Shown piece by piece: positions 25,144 through 33,941 of a stretch of DNA of 40,771 nt. Origin of the DNA: Bacteroidaceae bacterium (GTDB lineage Bacteria; Bacteroidota; Bacteroidia; Bacteroidales; Bacteroidaceae); the NCBI GenBank assembly GCA_017451695.1, contig JAFTNW010000002.1:1-40771 (forward strand). The letters run 5' to 3'. The notes beneath the pieces are model-generated. The model saw only the letters and a list, made by a program, of their open reading frames with translations. It was not told where the DNA came from and did no database searches. The position numbers and the translations under genes were made by a program. Each line of letters begins with the position of its first letter. The stretch's first letter is position 1.

Positions 25144-25165
25144 CGTAAATTATAATGAATAAAAT

Positions 25166-26977
25166 ATGAAAAACTATCTTATGTGTGCAGTGGCACTTGT
25201 GCTTTTGGCTTCATGTGCCGTTCCCGAAAAGGTATATTATGCAAAGGATTATGGTGCTGTGCCAAACACAGGTGCCGATATGACTAAACAGGTGGCAGCA
25301 GCTATAGCTGCAATAAAGGCAGAGCGTTGCGGCAAGCCTGCACGATTGGTGTTTGAGGCGGGTGAATATGATTTTTATCCCGATAGCGCGAATGTGCGCG
25401 AATATTATGTATCGAACCACGACCAGGATAATCCCAAACTTGTGGCTGTGGCTCTCGAAGGGGTGAGGAATCTTACCTTGCAGGGCGGTGCCTCCACAGA
25501 GTTCCTTATGAACGGCCGTATGCTGCCCATTGCCATGGTGGATTGTGAAAATTGTAAATTGTCGTCAATAGTGGTGGACACCCGCGTGCCGCAGATTACA
25601 CAAGTGGAGGTACTTGAAAACAAAGACGGATACATAACCTATCGCGTAGCTCCATGGGCCAATTATAAAATAGTAGATGGTCGCTTTGTTGCATACGGCA
25701 GCAATTGGGAACTCACTCCCGCCGCCGGTATTGCGTTCGAGGGTGAAACGGGCCGCCTGGTATATTGCACAAGCGATATTGGCGTGGGCGTGCATAATGT
25801 GGAGGAGGTGGAGCCGGGCGTAATACGTGCGCCTTGGAACGATGCCCGCCTGCTCCCGGGTACACGCGTGGCCATGCGTTCATACTATCGCCCCACACCC
25901 GGTATTTTCGTTTCAAAGTGCAAGGATACCTGTCTTGAAAACATCCGGGTGCATTATGCCGAGGGTATGGGCCTTCTGGTACAGAACAGCGAGAATATTG
26001 AACTGAATTGTTTTAATGTGCTTCCCCGCGAGGGTGGCGACCGCTATTTCAGCACCCAGGCCGATGCTACCCACTTTTCGGGTTGCAAGGGATTGATAGA
26101 TTCCCGTAAAGGTGTTTACAGCGGCATGATGGACGATGCTATAAACGTGCATGGTACCTATCTGCGTGTTACACAACGCCTTGCCGATAATGTGATAGTG
26201 GGCCGCTACATGCATCCGCAAGCCTATGGTTTCTATTGGGGCGCTGCGGGCGATGCCGTGCAGTTTGTACGTTCATCCACAATGGAGGTGTGTGAGCCCA
26301 ATGTGGTTGAAAGCATTGAACCTTATGACAAGAATGTTGTCGATGGCGCAAAAGAGTTCAAAATCACCTTGCGTGACAAAGTGGCAGACGACATTGCCTG
26401 CGGAGATTATGGCATTGAAAATCTCGAGTGGACACCCAAGGTTGTTTTCCGCGACAATACCATTAGTAACAACCGCGCGCGCGGTGCGCTGTTCAGCACC
26501 CCCAAGGATGTGTTGGTTGAGAATAATCTCTTTGATCACACATCGGGCACTGCAATATTGCTATGCGGTGATTGCAACGGCTGGTTCGAAACCGGTGCTT
26601 GTCGCAACGTGGTGATACGCAAGAACCATTTTGTGAATGCTCTCACCAATATGTTCCAATTTACAGATGGAATAATCTCGATCTATCCCGAAATTCCCAA
26701 TTTGCAGGCACAGAAGAAATATTTCCACGGCGGTAACGGCACAGGCGTTGTAATAGAGGACAATCTGTTTGAAACATTCGATGCTCCCATTGTCTATGCC
26801 AAATCGCTCGACGGCTTGCTGTTCCGCGGCAATAAGATAGTTCAGAACAACGATTACAAGCCCTTCCATTGGAACCGCCATCGCTTCCTGCTCGACAGGG
26901 TGGTGAATGTTACCATTGAGAATAATGATTTCTCAACAGGATTCGATGCCGAAAAGGATGTAAAACATCGTTTCTAA
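25166..26977 (+). CDS. GH110-family alpha-1,3-galactosidase-like lipoprotein
   Basis: The 603-residue protein has a lipoprotein signal (VALVLLASCAVPEK; Cys17 probably acylated) and a right-handed parallel beta-helix. It matches the GH110 plan: REYYVSNHDQDNPKLVAVAL (about 75-94), STQADATHFSGCKG (296-309) and GMMDDAINVHGTYLRV (320-335), whose Asp pair D323-D324 is the best candidate for active-site acids. Characterised GH110 enzymes remove alpha-1,3-linked galactose, including from blood group B antigens. It was presumably surface or periplasmic and useful on host mucin glycans. It stands outside any visible SusC/SusD locus; the only gene in the same unit is an RluA homologue 4 bp downstream. 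Confidence 0.85.
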   Translation: MKNYLMCAVALVLLASCAVPEKVYYAKDYGAVPNTGADMTKQVAAAIAAIKAERCGKPARLVFEAGEYDFYPDSANVREYYVSNHDQDNPKLVAVALEGVRNLTLQGGASTEFLMNGRMLPIAMVDCENCKLSSIVVDTRVPQITQVEVLENKDGYITYRVAPWANYKIVDGRFVAYGSNWELTPAAGIAFEGETGRLVYCTSDIGVGVHNVEEVEPGVIRAPWNDARLLPGTRVAMRSYYRPTPGIFVSKCKDTCLENIRVHYAEGMGLLVQNSENIELNCFNVLPREGGDRYFSTQADATHFSGCKGLIDSRKGVYSGMMDDAINVHGTYLRVTQRLADNVIVGRYMHPQAYGFYWGAAGDAVQFVRSSTMEVCEPNVVESIEPYDKNVVDGAKEFKITLRDKVADDIACGDYGIENLEWTPKVVFRDNTISNNRARGALFSTPKDVLVENNLFDHTSGTAILLCGDCNGWFETGACRNVVIRKNHFVNALTNMFQFTDGIISIYPEIPNLQAQKKYFHGGNGTGVVIEDNLFETFDAPIVYAKSLDGLLFRGNKIVQNNDYKPFHWNRHRFLLDRVVNVTIENNDFSTGFDAEKDVKHRF

Positions 26978-26981
26978 AAAG

Positions 26982-28616
26982 ATGTTCCACGCTTTCAAAA
27001 AGGATATATCGTCGGTCCCTATACCTACGAGTTTCAATAACCCCTTTCATTACAGCCCGCACATGCTCTGTGTGTGGGCTGCCGATGAATTACGCACCAT
27101 GCTGCAAAGCAATGAGCAGTGGGCTGCCGATGCCTCAAAAGGCAAGATGATGGGTGTGCTTGTGGTGCGCAACGGTGCGGGTGAGATTGGCTACCTTGCG
27201 GGCTTTTCGGGGTTGCTGTGCGGTAGCAACAGGCAACCGGGCTTTGTTCCACCGGTGTTTGATTTCCTTGCCCCGGATGGCTATTTCAAATGCGAGGATG
27301 CGCAGATAACCGATATCAATTACCGCATAGCGGCAATAGAGAGCAGTGCAGATTATGCAGCTGCCGTTGCTGCCGTTGAGCAGGCAAAAAAGGATGCCGT
27401 TGAGGCTGTTGCCGCATACAGGCTGCAATGTGTTGCCAATAAAAAGGCGCGTGATGAAAAACGTGCATCGGGTAGAGCTACGGAGGTCGAGCTTTCAGCC
27501 CTTGTGCGCCAAAGCCAGTTCGAAAAGGCCGAACTTAAAAGAATCAACCGCAAATACAACGAGCGAATAGATGAGGCTTGTGCTGTTATGCAGTCATTTA
27601 CAGGGCAGATTGCACAACTTGCCACCGAGCGCAAGCAACGCTCCGCGGCCTTGCAGGAGTGGCTGTTCGGGCAGTTCAAGATGCTCAACGGGCGTGGCGA
27701 GGATAAAACCTTGTTGGAGATATTTGCCGCCCACAATAATACCTTGCCACCGGCAGGGGCAGGGGAGTGCGCTGCCCCCAAGATGTTGCAATATGCGTAT
27801 GAGAATAATATGCGCCCCCTTGCTATGGCAGAATTCTGGGTGGGTGCATCGCCTGTGGGCGAGGTGCGTCGCGATGGTTGTTTCTATCCTTCGTGCAAAA
27901 GCAAATGTTACCCCATATTGTCCTTCATGCTGCAAGGCATCGATGTTGAGGAATCGGCATTGGAGCGTGGCGGCGATAATCTTTCCGGAATAAAGGTTTT
28001 GTATGAAGATAGTTGGCTCATAGTGGTGGATAAGCCGCATGGGGCGCTCTCGGTGCCGGGCATAGTGGGTGGCAGCAGTGTACAGGATTGGTTGCGCGCT
28101 ACATATAGCAGTAACGATATTTTCGTAGTGCACAGGCTTGATATGGCCACATCGGGCCTTCTTGTGGCTGCACGTTCGATGGAGGTGTTCAAGGCTATGC
28201 AAGGGTTTTTCGCGGCACGCGAGGTTGAGAAACGATATATTGCTCTGCTTGATGGGGTGCCTGTGGAGAGCGAAGGCGAGATAAATTTGCCGTTAGCTGC
28301 CGATTACGACCATCGTCCATGCCAAAAAGTCTGCTACAAAGATGGCAAGCCTGCAAAAACAATATTCAAGCAGTTGCGCAAGGTGGAGTATGGCGGCAAG
28401 GAGTGTGCTTTGCTCTCGCTCATACCCGTTACAGGGCGCACGCATCAGTTGCGCGTGCATTGTGCGCATCACAGCGGGCTCAATGTGCCCATAGTGGGCG
28501 ATTCGCTTTACGGCACGGCTGCCGAGCGTCTTATGCTGCATGCTTGCCATATTGCCTTTTCTCACCCTGTGAACGGTGAACTTGTGGAGCTCTCGTCGCC
28601 TGCACCCTTTCAGTAA
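26982..28616 (+). CDS. RluA-family pseudouridine synthase with long N-terminal extension
   Basis: The 544-residue protein modifies uridines in RNA to pseudouridine. The C-terminal domain (about 340-540) has HRLDMATSGLLVAA with the catalytic Asp387, plus LLSLIPVTGRTHQLRVHCAH and GDSLYGT. The N-terminal 200 residues include a coiled-coil-like stretch (about 125-205) and the opening FNNPFHYSPHMLC seen in larger Bacteroidetes RluA proteins; the role of the extension is unknown to me. The target RNA cannot be assigned. It ends by overlapping the thiN stop by 7 bp, tail to tail. Confidence 0.88.
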   Translation: MFHAFKKDISSVPIPTSFNNPFHYSPHMLCVWAADELRTMLQSNEQWAADASKGKMMGVLVVRNGAGEIGYLAGFSGLLCGSNRQPGFVPPVFDFLAPDGYFKCEDAQITDINYRIAAIESSADYAAAVAAVEQAKKDAVEAVAAYRLQCVANKKARDEKRASGRATEVELSALVRQSQFEKAELKRINRKYNERIDEACAVMQSFTGQIAQLATERKQRSAALQEWLFGQFKMLNGRGEDKTLLEIFAAHNNTLPPAGAGECAAPKMLQYAYENNMRPLAMAEFWVGASPVGEVRRDGCFYPSCKSKCYPILSFMLQGIDVEESALERGGDNLSGIKVLYEDSWLIVVDKPHGALSVPGIVGGSSVQDWLRATYSSNDIFVVHRLDMATSGLLVAARSMEVFKAMQGFFAAREVEKRYIALLDGVPVESEGEINLPLAADYDHRPCQKVCYKDGKPAKTIFKQLRKVEYGGKECALLSLIPVTGRTHQLRVHCAHHSGLNVPIVGDSLYGTAAERLMLHACHIAFSHPVNGELVELSSPAPFQ

Positions 28617-29218
28617 TTCACAAACAGCAGAAATTCTCCTTGTCCGTTGATTGTTACGCTGTCGCTCACAGCCTCGTTCAGTGTGCCCTGCCACCAATTT
28701 GTAAAATCATATAAAGGGTAGCGCAGCCCGCTTGCATTAAGCCCGCTTGCAGTGAAATTTATGATTGAAATCTGTTGCCCTCTTCTTGTGTGCAGGGTAC
28801 AGGTGTCCTTGCAAGGGATAAACATGCCGTAGTTGGTGAATGAACGCACGCAGGCACCTGCACGCATATACTCCATAAGCAGGCTTATGTTGCCTATCGT
28901 GTGGTCCTCGCGCTTGCCTGTGGCTGCCACAATGGCTATTCTTTTGCAGCCGTGTTGCAACAGCCAACCTACTGCCTTTGTTTGGTCGTTGGTCTCCTGT
29001 TCATCAATGCAGTGCAGTATATGTGAGTACTTTTCGCGGTTTTCCTCACTCAATGAGTCGCCATCGCCAATGATAATATCGGGCGTATTGCTGCGGGCAA
29101 TATATTCGTTGGCACCGCCGTCGCAGCATGCTACAAGGGGGGCGTTGTCTATTATTTGCAATGGTACCTCGGCGGTGGGGTACTCGCCATTGGCTATTAT
29201 AACAGCATCAAATTCCAT
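28610..29218 (-). CDS. thiN: thiamine pyrophosphokinase
   Basis: The 202-residue enzyme converts imported thiamine to thiamine diphosphate. Motifs present are ACCDGGANEYI, IIIGDGDSLSEE, QETNDQTKAVGWLL and ATGKREDHTIGN, all typical of the family. I place the start at 29218, where TAATG overlaps the transporter stop by one base; a longer in-frame version from 29362 would run through the transporter gene. It is the last gene of the TPP-riboswitch operon. Confidence 0.92.
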   Translation of the reverse strand: MEFDAVIIANGEYPTAEVPLQIIDNAPLVACCDGGANEYIARSNTPDIIIGDGDSLSEENREKYSHILHCIDEQETNDQTKAVGWLLQHGCKRIAIVAATGKREDHTIGNISLLMEYMRAGACVRSFTNYGMFIPCKDTCTLHTRRGQQISIINFTASGLNASGLRYPLYDFTNWWQGTLNEAVSDSVTINGQGEFLLFVNY

Positions 29219-29799
29219 TATTCTTGCATCATTTTTTTCCATTTGCAGTAGCCAAAGATAGATATTATTGCGTAAATTGCATAGAGCACGGCGGTAAAAT
29301 AGAGCCCTTTGTATATGTAAAGCCATGCACTCACAGCATCCACTACCAACCACACCCACCACTGCTCAATGTATTTGCGGGCCAGCATCCACATGCCCAC
29401 AATACTCAGTGCCGTGGTGAAGGAGTCCCACCAAGGTACGGTGCTGTCGGTGTAATTTATTAATATGTATGTTATTATGAACTGTGCTGCAATGTATGTG
29501 AGAGCAAGCCTGCCCCACACCCTTTTTGGGGTGTGGGTTATCGCAAGCTCCTTCTCCTCTTTCTCTTTGGAACCGAATAGATGAAAACCGTAACGCCATG
29601 CGGCCCAGCCGTAGAGGGCTATGAGCAGATAGTATATGTTTATTCCAAAATCGGCGTAAAGCCCCGCAGTGTAATAGACGTATAGGTATATTGCGGGCAT
29701 AACAATGCTTGCAACCCACAGATATATGCTTGCGCGGTACTCTAACCACAGATATATTATACCTACAAGCGTGCCGATAATCTCTATTGCCTGTTCCAT
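29218..29799 (-). CDS. PnuC-family transporter, probably thiamine (PnuT-like)
   Basis: The 193-residue protein has about seven membrane helices and the PnuC signatures IIYLWLEYRASIYLWVASIV, NIYYLLIALYGWAAWRYG and MWMLARKYIEQWWVWLVVDA. Homologues import vitamin-like substrates such as nicotinamide riboside. Here the upstream TPP riboswitch, the TonB receptor 6 bp upstream and thiamine pyrophosphokinase downstream make thiamine the likely substrate. PnuC-type carriers trap substrate by phosphorylation, which fits the kinase next door. Confidence 0.88.
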   Translation of the reverse strand: MEQAIEIIGTLVGIIYLWLEYRASIYLWVASIVMPAIYLYVYYTAGLYADFGINIYYLLIALYGWAAWRYGFHLFGSKEKEEKELAITHTPKRVWGRLALTYIAAQFIITYILINYTDSTVPWWDSFTTALSIVGMWMLARKYIEQWWVWLVVDAVSAWLYIYKGLYFTAVLYAIYAIISIFGYCKWKKMMQE

Positions 29800-29805
29800 A
29801 GTCGT

Positions 29806-32043
29806 TTATAATCTTACAGAAATTGTTCCAAGTGCGTTTATGCCGGCTTGTGCCGCATAGCCTGCATAGTTGTAGCGAATCTTCTCGCCGTTGTCGATGT
29901 AGAAACCGCTGCCGGCATAGCCGTTGTTCTCGTATTCGTGGTCGAATATGTTGTATATGGTTACTCCCACGGTTACGCCTTTTGTGTGTGGGGCGTCAAA
30001 ACTATATGCAAGGCGCAGATTGTTTACAAAGTATGCATCGAGAATGTGGTCGCTCTGCTTGGAGTTGCTCATGTATTGCTTGCTCACATATTGCGATTGC
30101 AATTGCGCTTCGAATCCCTTGTATTCGTAACCAATGGTGTTGTTTACGATAATGTCGGGCGAGAAGGCTATGGGTGTGTCGCCGTGCTTTATGTTCCATT
30201 GCTCGCCGCCTACCCATTCATCCTCATATAGTGTTTCGGTAAAATCCTTTACTCGGTTGCGGCTCAATGTGGCATTGGCCTCCCATGAAAAACCGCAGGG
30301 GAGTTTTGCTCCTGCCATTAGCTCAATTCCTGCGCGGTAGCTGCGTGGTACGTTGGCTGCAAGCGGCTCGCCAATTTCGTTGAGTTCGCCTGTGAGCACA
30401 AGCTGGTCTTTGTAGTCCATGTAATAGAGGTTTGCGCCCGCATGGAAATATTTACCGTTGTAGCTGTATCCCAATTCGTAGTCGGTGAGTCGCTCGGCCT
30501 TCGGGTGTTCGTGCAGCTTGCCGTCGGTGTAGTTGTTGCGTGTGGGCTCTTTGTGTGCCACTCCCACCGAGGCAAACAAGCGGTTGCTGCGGTTTATCTG
30601 CCACGACAGGCCTGCTTTGGGGTTGAAGAAATTGAAAGCCTCGTCTATCGCAAGCTGTTGCAGTGCGCCTGTGGCATCGTTCCATTTGTCGTTGCAGCCT
30701 TGTATGTCGTATGCAATGTGGCGATATTGTATGTCGGCATAGGCGTTGAGATTATCTGTGATACCGAAATTTCCCTTAACATAAATGTTGCCATCGCTCT
30801 TGCGTCCTTGATTACGGTAATACTCGTGGTTGGGTGTTACATTGCCAATGTAATTCTTTACCCACAGCACCTGCCCATAGTGGTCGCCCACGTAGCGGTT
30901 GAGTGCTCCGCCAAGCGATGCGTTTACGCGCTCCCCGCTGTATGTAAGGGCAAAAACAGCTCCGCCGAAATGGTTGTCCATAGCCTTTTTGCGCACAAGG
31001 TCGCTCTTTTTTATGGTCGCGCCATTGAGCTCGTATGGCTGCAAGGCATACTCTTTAAGGGTGCGGTTGCCTTTGTATTCCTGATAGTATCCGTCGCCTT
31101 TTGTGTAGTGCAAGCCTATGTTGGCATTCCATTCGTCCGATAGGCGGTGGTCTATGAGCAACTGATAATTCTTTTGTATGTAGTTGTCTGTTTGGTCATC
31201 GTAGTAGTGGTTCACTCCGTTGTCATCGGTAAACATATAGCCGCAACTGTTGTATCGGCGGCCATAGAGTGCCATCTCCTCCTTTGAGGCATAGTTCCAT
31301 GCATGGTATGTCTGCTCCTCACCTGCAAATGTTATAAATTTTATGGCTGTGTTGCGGGTAAAGTACGAGCCTTGCAGATAGTAGGATTGCAGATTGGTTT
31401 CGGCGCGGTCTATGTAGCCATCGCTGCCAATGTCCGACAGGCGCAGGTCTATGGCCCAATGGTCGGCTATGAGCCCGCTACCCACTTTAAGCGTTGCCTT
31501 GTGCGTGCCGAACGAACCGGCCGAGCCGCTGAACTCGGCATACGGAATGCTGCCGGCTTCGCTTATCTGCATATTTATGCTTGCACCGAATGCACCGGCT
31601 CCGTTGGTAGATGTTCCCACGCCGCGCTGTATCTGCACATCCTTAACCGAGGATGCAAGGTCAGGCATGTTTACCCAAAATACGTTGTGGCTCTCGGCAT
31701 CGTTCATAGGTATGCCATTGGCTGTTACGTTTATGCGTGTGCCGTCGGTACCGCGCACTCGCAGGGTGGTGTAGCCTATGCCGCCTCCCGCATCGCTTGT
31801 TGTTATGGCACTTGGCGTGCTACTCACGAGGTAGGGGAAATCTACTCCCGTGTTCCTCTTTTTAATCTCTTCCTTGCCTATGTTGGTAAATGCCACGGGG
31901 GTTGTTTCGGTGGCGCGTACCGCAAGTATTTCCACTTCTTGCAGTCCTCTGTTCTGCAAGCTGTCCTTTTGCGCACTCTCCTTTTGTGCATAGAGCGCGC
32001 TTGCCGCACATATCATGCAGCAGAGCAATGTTCTCTTTTTCAT
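29806..32043 (-). CDS. TonB-dependent outer-membrane receptor, probably for thiamine
   Basis: The 745-residue receptor has a signal peptide (MKKRTLLCCMICAASALYAQ), a plug (about 45-165, with STPSAITTSDAGGGIGYTTL, RVRGTDGTRINVTANGIPMN, GVGTSTNGAGAFGASINM) and a barrel ending in the aromatic/hydrophobic strand INALGTISVRL. It lacks the carboxypeptidase-regulatory-like N-terminal domain of SusC proteins. The ATG at 32043 starts at the signal peptide, so an in-frame ATG at 32148 inside the riboswitch leader is rejected. It heads the thiamine operon. Confidence 0.92.
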   Translation of the reverse strand: MKKRTLLCCMICAASALYAQKESAQKDSLQNRGLQEVEILAVRATETTPVAFTNIGKEEIKKRNTGVDFPYLVSSTPSAITTSDAGGGIGYTTLRVRGTDGTRINVTANGIPMNDAESHNVFWVNMPDLASSVKDVQIQRGVGTSTNGAGAFGASINMQISEAGSIPYAEFSGSAGSFGTHKATLKVGSGLIADHWAIDLRLSDIGSDGYIDRAETNLQSYYLQGSYFTRNTAIKFITFAGEEQTYHAWNYASKEEMALYGRRYNSCGYMFTDDNGVNHYYDDQTDNYIQKNYQLLIDHRLSDEWNANIGLHYTKGDGYYQEYKGNRTLKEYALQPYELNGATIKKSDLVRKKAMDNHFGGAVFALTYSGERVNASLGGALNRYVGDHYGQVLWVKNYIGNVTPNHEYYRNQGRKSDGNIYVKGNFGITDNLNAYADIQYRHIAYDIQGCNDKWNDATGALQQLAIDEAFNFFNPKAGLSWQINRSNRLFASVGVAHKEPTRNNYTDGKLHEHPKAERLTDYELGYSYNGKYFHAGANLYYMDYKDQLVLTGELNEIGEPLAANVPRSYRAGIELMAGAKLPCGFSWEANATLSRNRVKDFTETLYEDEWVGGEQWNIKHGDTPIAFSPDIIVNNTIGYEYKGFEAQLQSQYVSKQYMSNSKQSDHILDAYFVNNLRLAYSFDAPHTKGVTVGVTIYNIFDHEYENNGYAGSGFYIDNGEKIRYNYAGYAAQAGINALGTISVRL

Positions 32044-32062
32044 TGCAATTCCAAATTTTAGT

Positions 32063-32098
32063 GGAGCTTGGGCAAAATAAAAAAATCCTCCAAGCTCC
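32063..32098 (-). promoter_or_regulatory. 9-bp hairpin just before the receptor start
   Basis: The arms 32063-32071 and 32090-32098 are perfect over 9 bp, with a loop containing GAGG and a run of T. It lies 19 bp upstream of the start codon and could be part of the expression platform or hide the ribosome binding region. The loop, not the tail, carries the T-run, so it is not a normal terminator. Confidence 0.5.
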
Positions 32099-32107
32099 GT
32101 TGTTAAA

Positions 32108-32158
32108 CAGAAAATGGGGATTTTCCTGCATCTGCCAAATGTGTGCACGCCATTTGGC
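32108..32158 (-). promoter_or_regulatory. two further leader hairpins behind the TPP aptamer
   Basis: One hairpin pairs 32134-32140 with 32152-32158 (GCCAAAT/ATTTGGC, 7 bp) and sits right at the aptamer's 3' edge. The other pairs 32108-32115 with 32120-32128 (8 bp with one bulge). They are candidate switching helices. Confidence 0.5.
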
Positions 32159-32231
32159 TCTCCCTACGCCGGCATTACCCGGATCAGGTTATTGGGTATG
32201 ATCTCAGCCCGTAATATTAAGGCACCCCGTT
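32159..32231 (-). promoter_or_regulatory. TPP riboswitch (thi box)
   Basis: Read on the minus strand, this shows the conserved thi-box parts in order: GGGGTGCC, GGGCTGAGA, ATACCC, CCTGATCCGGGTAATGCC and GGCGTAGGGA. These are the two TPP-binding arms (CUGAGA for the pyrimidine side, the CCUGAU...AUGCC arm for diphosphate). It should turn the receptor-transporter-kinase operon down when thiamine diphosphate is plentiful. Confidence 0.95.
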
Positions 32232-32245
32232 ATTGAAATCTGTTG

Positions 32246-32276
32246 CAAAAGTAATTCAAACAATTCTATATTACAA
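32246..32276 (-). promoter_or_regulatory. promoter of the thiamine operon
   Basis: Minus-strand TTG (32276-32274) and TACTTTTG (32253-32246) are 20 bp apart, an exact -7 match. The start would fall only a few bases before the riboswitch, as expected. Confidence 0.7.
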
Positions 32277-32279
32277 GCA

Positions 32280-32309
32280 AATGGCACAGATTTTGTACTC
32301 TGCGCCATT
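32280..32309 (-). terminator. hairpin after the YihY-family gene
   Basis: The arms 32280-32290 and 32299-32309 pair at 10 of 11 positions with an 8-base loop. Only a short T-rich tail follows on the minus strand, so it is a modest terminator. Confidence 0.5.
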
Positions 32310-32314
32310 GCCAT

Positions 32315-33679
32315 CTATTTGAACAGGTTTGTTATTTTGTCGAGCAGATTCTCCTCGTAGGGTGTTTCAGCCGGTGTTGTGGTGTCAATTTCTGCGTTGA
32401 AGAAATTTTTCAATGGTATATTCAATTTGTCGGCATCTATGGAATTGTTATTGATGTATTCCCACAGCAATGGGGCGTTCTTGTATTGATGCACATTTTG
32501 TGCCACCTCTATGGCCTCTTTGTTTGTGCCGGCTTTGTCAAGTGATTTCAGCAGTTCAGGAACGGTTTTGCTGTAATACTCTTTTGCTATTGTGCAGTTG
32601 CCCTTATTGTCGATGGGAATAAATATTTCGCGGTGAATCATGGTGTTTACCAAATTTTCCGAGATATGCGGCGGCAGGTCGTAGGCTATGTTTACTACCT
32701 TTAACAGCTCTTTTATGTTGAAGGTGTTGTTATTATACTCTTCGGCCTTATACATGGCTTTGTATAGTATCATTACCATCAGAAATTTCTGATAATTGTT
32801 GCTTATGCACAGGAACTTTTTTTCGCGCACAAGCTTGTCGGCCCTTTGCAACAAATAGTTCCAGCGACTGCCTGCCATGCATATTGTCCACGACAGATAT
32901 ATGAGCAACAGGAATATGATGAGGCTTGCAAGGTCGCCGTAGATGTTGCGATAGTTGTTGAACATGGAGATGATTGTGTAGCTGAAATATTGCATCAATG
33001 CAAATATAGAGCCACATACGGCGGCTGCTATTGCTGCATACTTGGCCTCTACTTTTGCCTGCGGTATCAATTTGTATGCACCAAACAGGCATATTATGTA
33101 TGCCGATACCGAGAATATAAAAGCATTCACTTCGTGTATTATGCTACCTTTCAAATACGACGACATAGTCCACCATATAGCCAATAGAATCATGCCTACG
33201 AATGGAATAAACAGGATTATTGCAAAGATTTGCAGTAGTTTGGCAAAGTCGCGCCCGGGCAGGTTCCACAGGGTGTTGAATGTGGCATCTATTGTTTTGA
33301 AAATAGAAAATACGGAATAGAGCAGCAATACCAAACCGATACCCGCACCTAACCAAAAACTCACTTGTGTATTGTTCAAATAGCTATCGGCAAAACTCAG
33401 CAGCTTTTCGGATATCATATCTTGCCCATGGAAAAATATCTGCACCTGTTCCTTGAACATCTCGCCATAGCCCAGGATGTTGGCCACAGCCACCATAAGC
33501 GCCATTACAGGTACTATTGCAAACAGCGTGTGGTAGGTGAGTGCCGCCGATGCCTGTTGCAGGCTGCCGAAACTTGTGCAAAGCTTTACAAATGCCCACA
33601 GATTGCGGTTGCTGTCGATATCCTTGTCGTTGTCGAGTGCCACAAACTTGGCGGCAATTTTCTTGAAATATTTTATCAT
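32315..33679 (-). CDS. YihY/BrkB-family inner-membrane protein
   Basis: The 454-residue protein has a YihY-type domain (about residues 30-290) with six membrane segments. The family start is FGSLQQASAALTYHTLFAIV then PVMALMVAVANILG. Later it has DATFNTLWNLPGRDF and LASLIIFLLLIYLSWTICMAG. The C-terminal 160 residues are soluble, with helices that could form a winged-helix-like unit. The family was once mislabelled ribonuclease BN; a lipid or export role is suspected but unproven. It is a single-gene unit with its own -7 box. Confidence 0.85.
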   Translation of the reverse strand: MIKYFKKIAAKFVALDNDKDIDSNRNLWAFVKLCTSFGSLQQASAALTYHTLFAIVPVMALMVAVANILGYGEMFKEQVQIFFHGQDMISEKLLSFADSYLNNTQVSFWLGAGIGLVLLLYSVFSIFKTIDATFNTLWNLPGRDFAKLLQIFAIILFIPFVGMILLAIWWTMSSYLKGSIIHEVNAFIFSVSAYIICLFGAYKLIPQAKVEAKYAAIAAAVCGSIFALMQYFSYTIISMFNNYRNIYGDLASLIIFLLLIYLSWTICMAGSRWNYLLQRADKLVREKKFLCISNNYQKFLMVMILYKAMYKAEEYNNNTFNIKELLKVVNIAYDLPPHISENLVNTMIHREIFIPIDNKGNCTIAKEYYSKTVPELLKSLDKAGTNKEAIEVAQNVHQYKNAPLLWEYINNNSIDADKLNIPLKNFFNAEIDTTTPAETPYEENLLDKITNLFK

Positions 33680-33713
33680 AAGGTCTTTCTGCTGTGGTTT
33701 TATCTGTTTGTCG

Positions 33714-33721
33714 CAAAAGTA
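33714..33721 (-). promoter_or_regulatory. -7 box for the YihY-family gene
   Basis: Minus-strand TACTTTTG, an exact TAnnTTTG match, lies 35 bp upstream of the ATG. No clear -33 box. Confidence 0.55.
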
Positions 33722-33826
33722 ATAATTAAAAATGTATTTAATTAAAATTTACCTTAATCAATTTTATTGTCGGCTTTGGTTTCTGCCAAAATGGCGCATT
33801 TTCTATGCGTGTTGCCAAAAAAATAT

Positions 33827-33834
33827 TATTTTTG
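33827..33834 (+). promoter_or_regulatory. -7 box candidate for groES-groEL
   Basis: TATTTTTG matches TAnnTTTG exactly, about 108 bp before the groES ATG. No proper -33 box is present. No CIRCE repeat (TTAGCACTC...GAGTGCTAA) occurs in 33680-33941, so HrcA control is not supported. Confidence 0.45.
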
Positions 33835-33941
33835 TCGCACTTTTTGCGGCGCAACCTTTTTGGCTCGCTTTTTGTTATATAATCAATGTGCCTCCGTGGC
33901 ATGGCAAGAAAGAATAATTAACAAATAAAATAAAACGAACT

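Noticed and set aside
29219..29362. Longer thiN start at 29362
   Set aside because: The extra 48 residues overlap the transporter gene and precede the family's conserved start; the TAATG junction at 29218 is better.
32044..32148. 35-codon N-terminal extension of the TonB receptor
   Set aside because: It lies in the structured riboswitch leader and does not look like a signal peptide; the signal peptide begins at the ATG at 32043.
33680..33941. CIRCE operator for groES-groEL
   Set aside because: No TTAGCACTC...GAGTGCTAA inverted repeat is present in this stretch.
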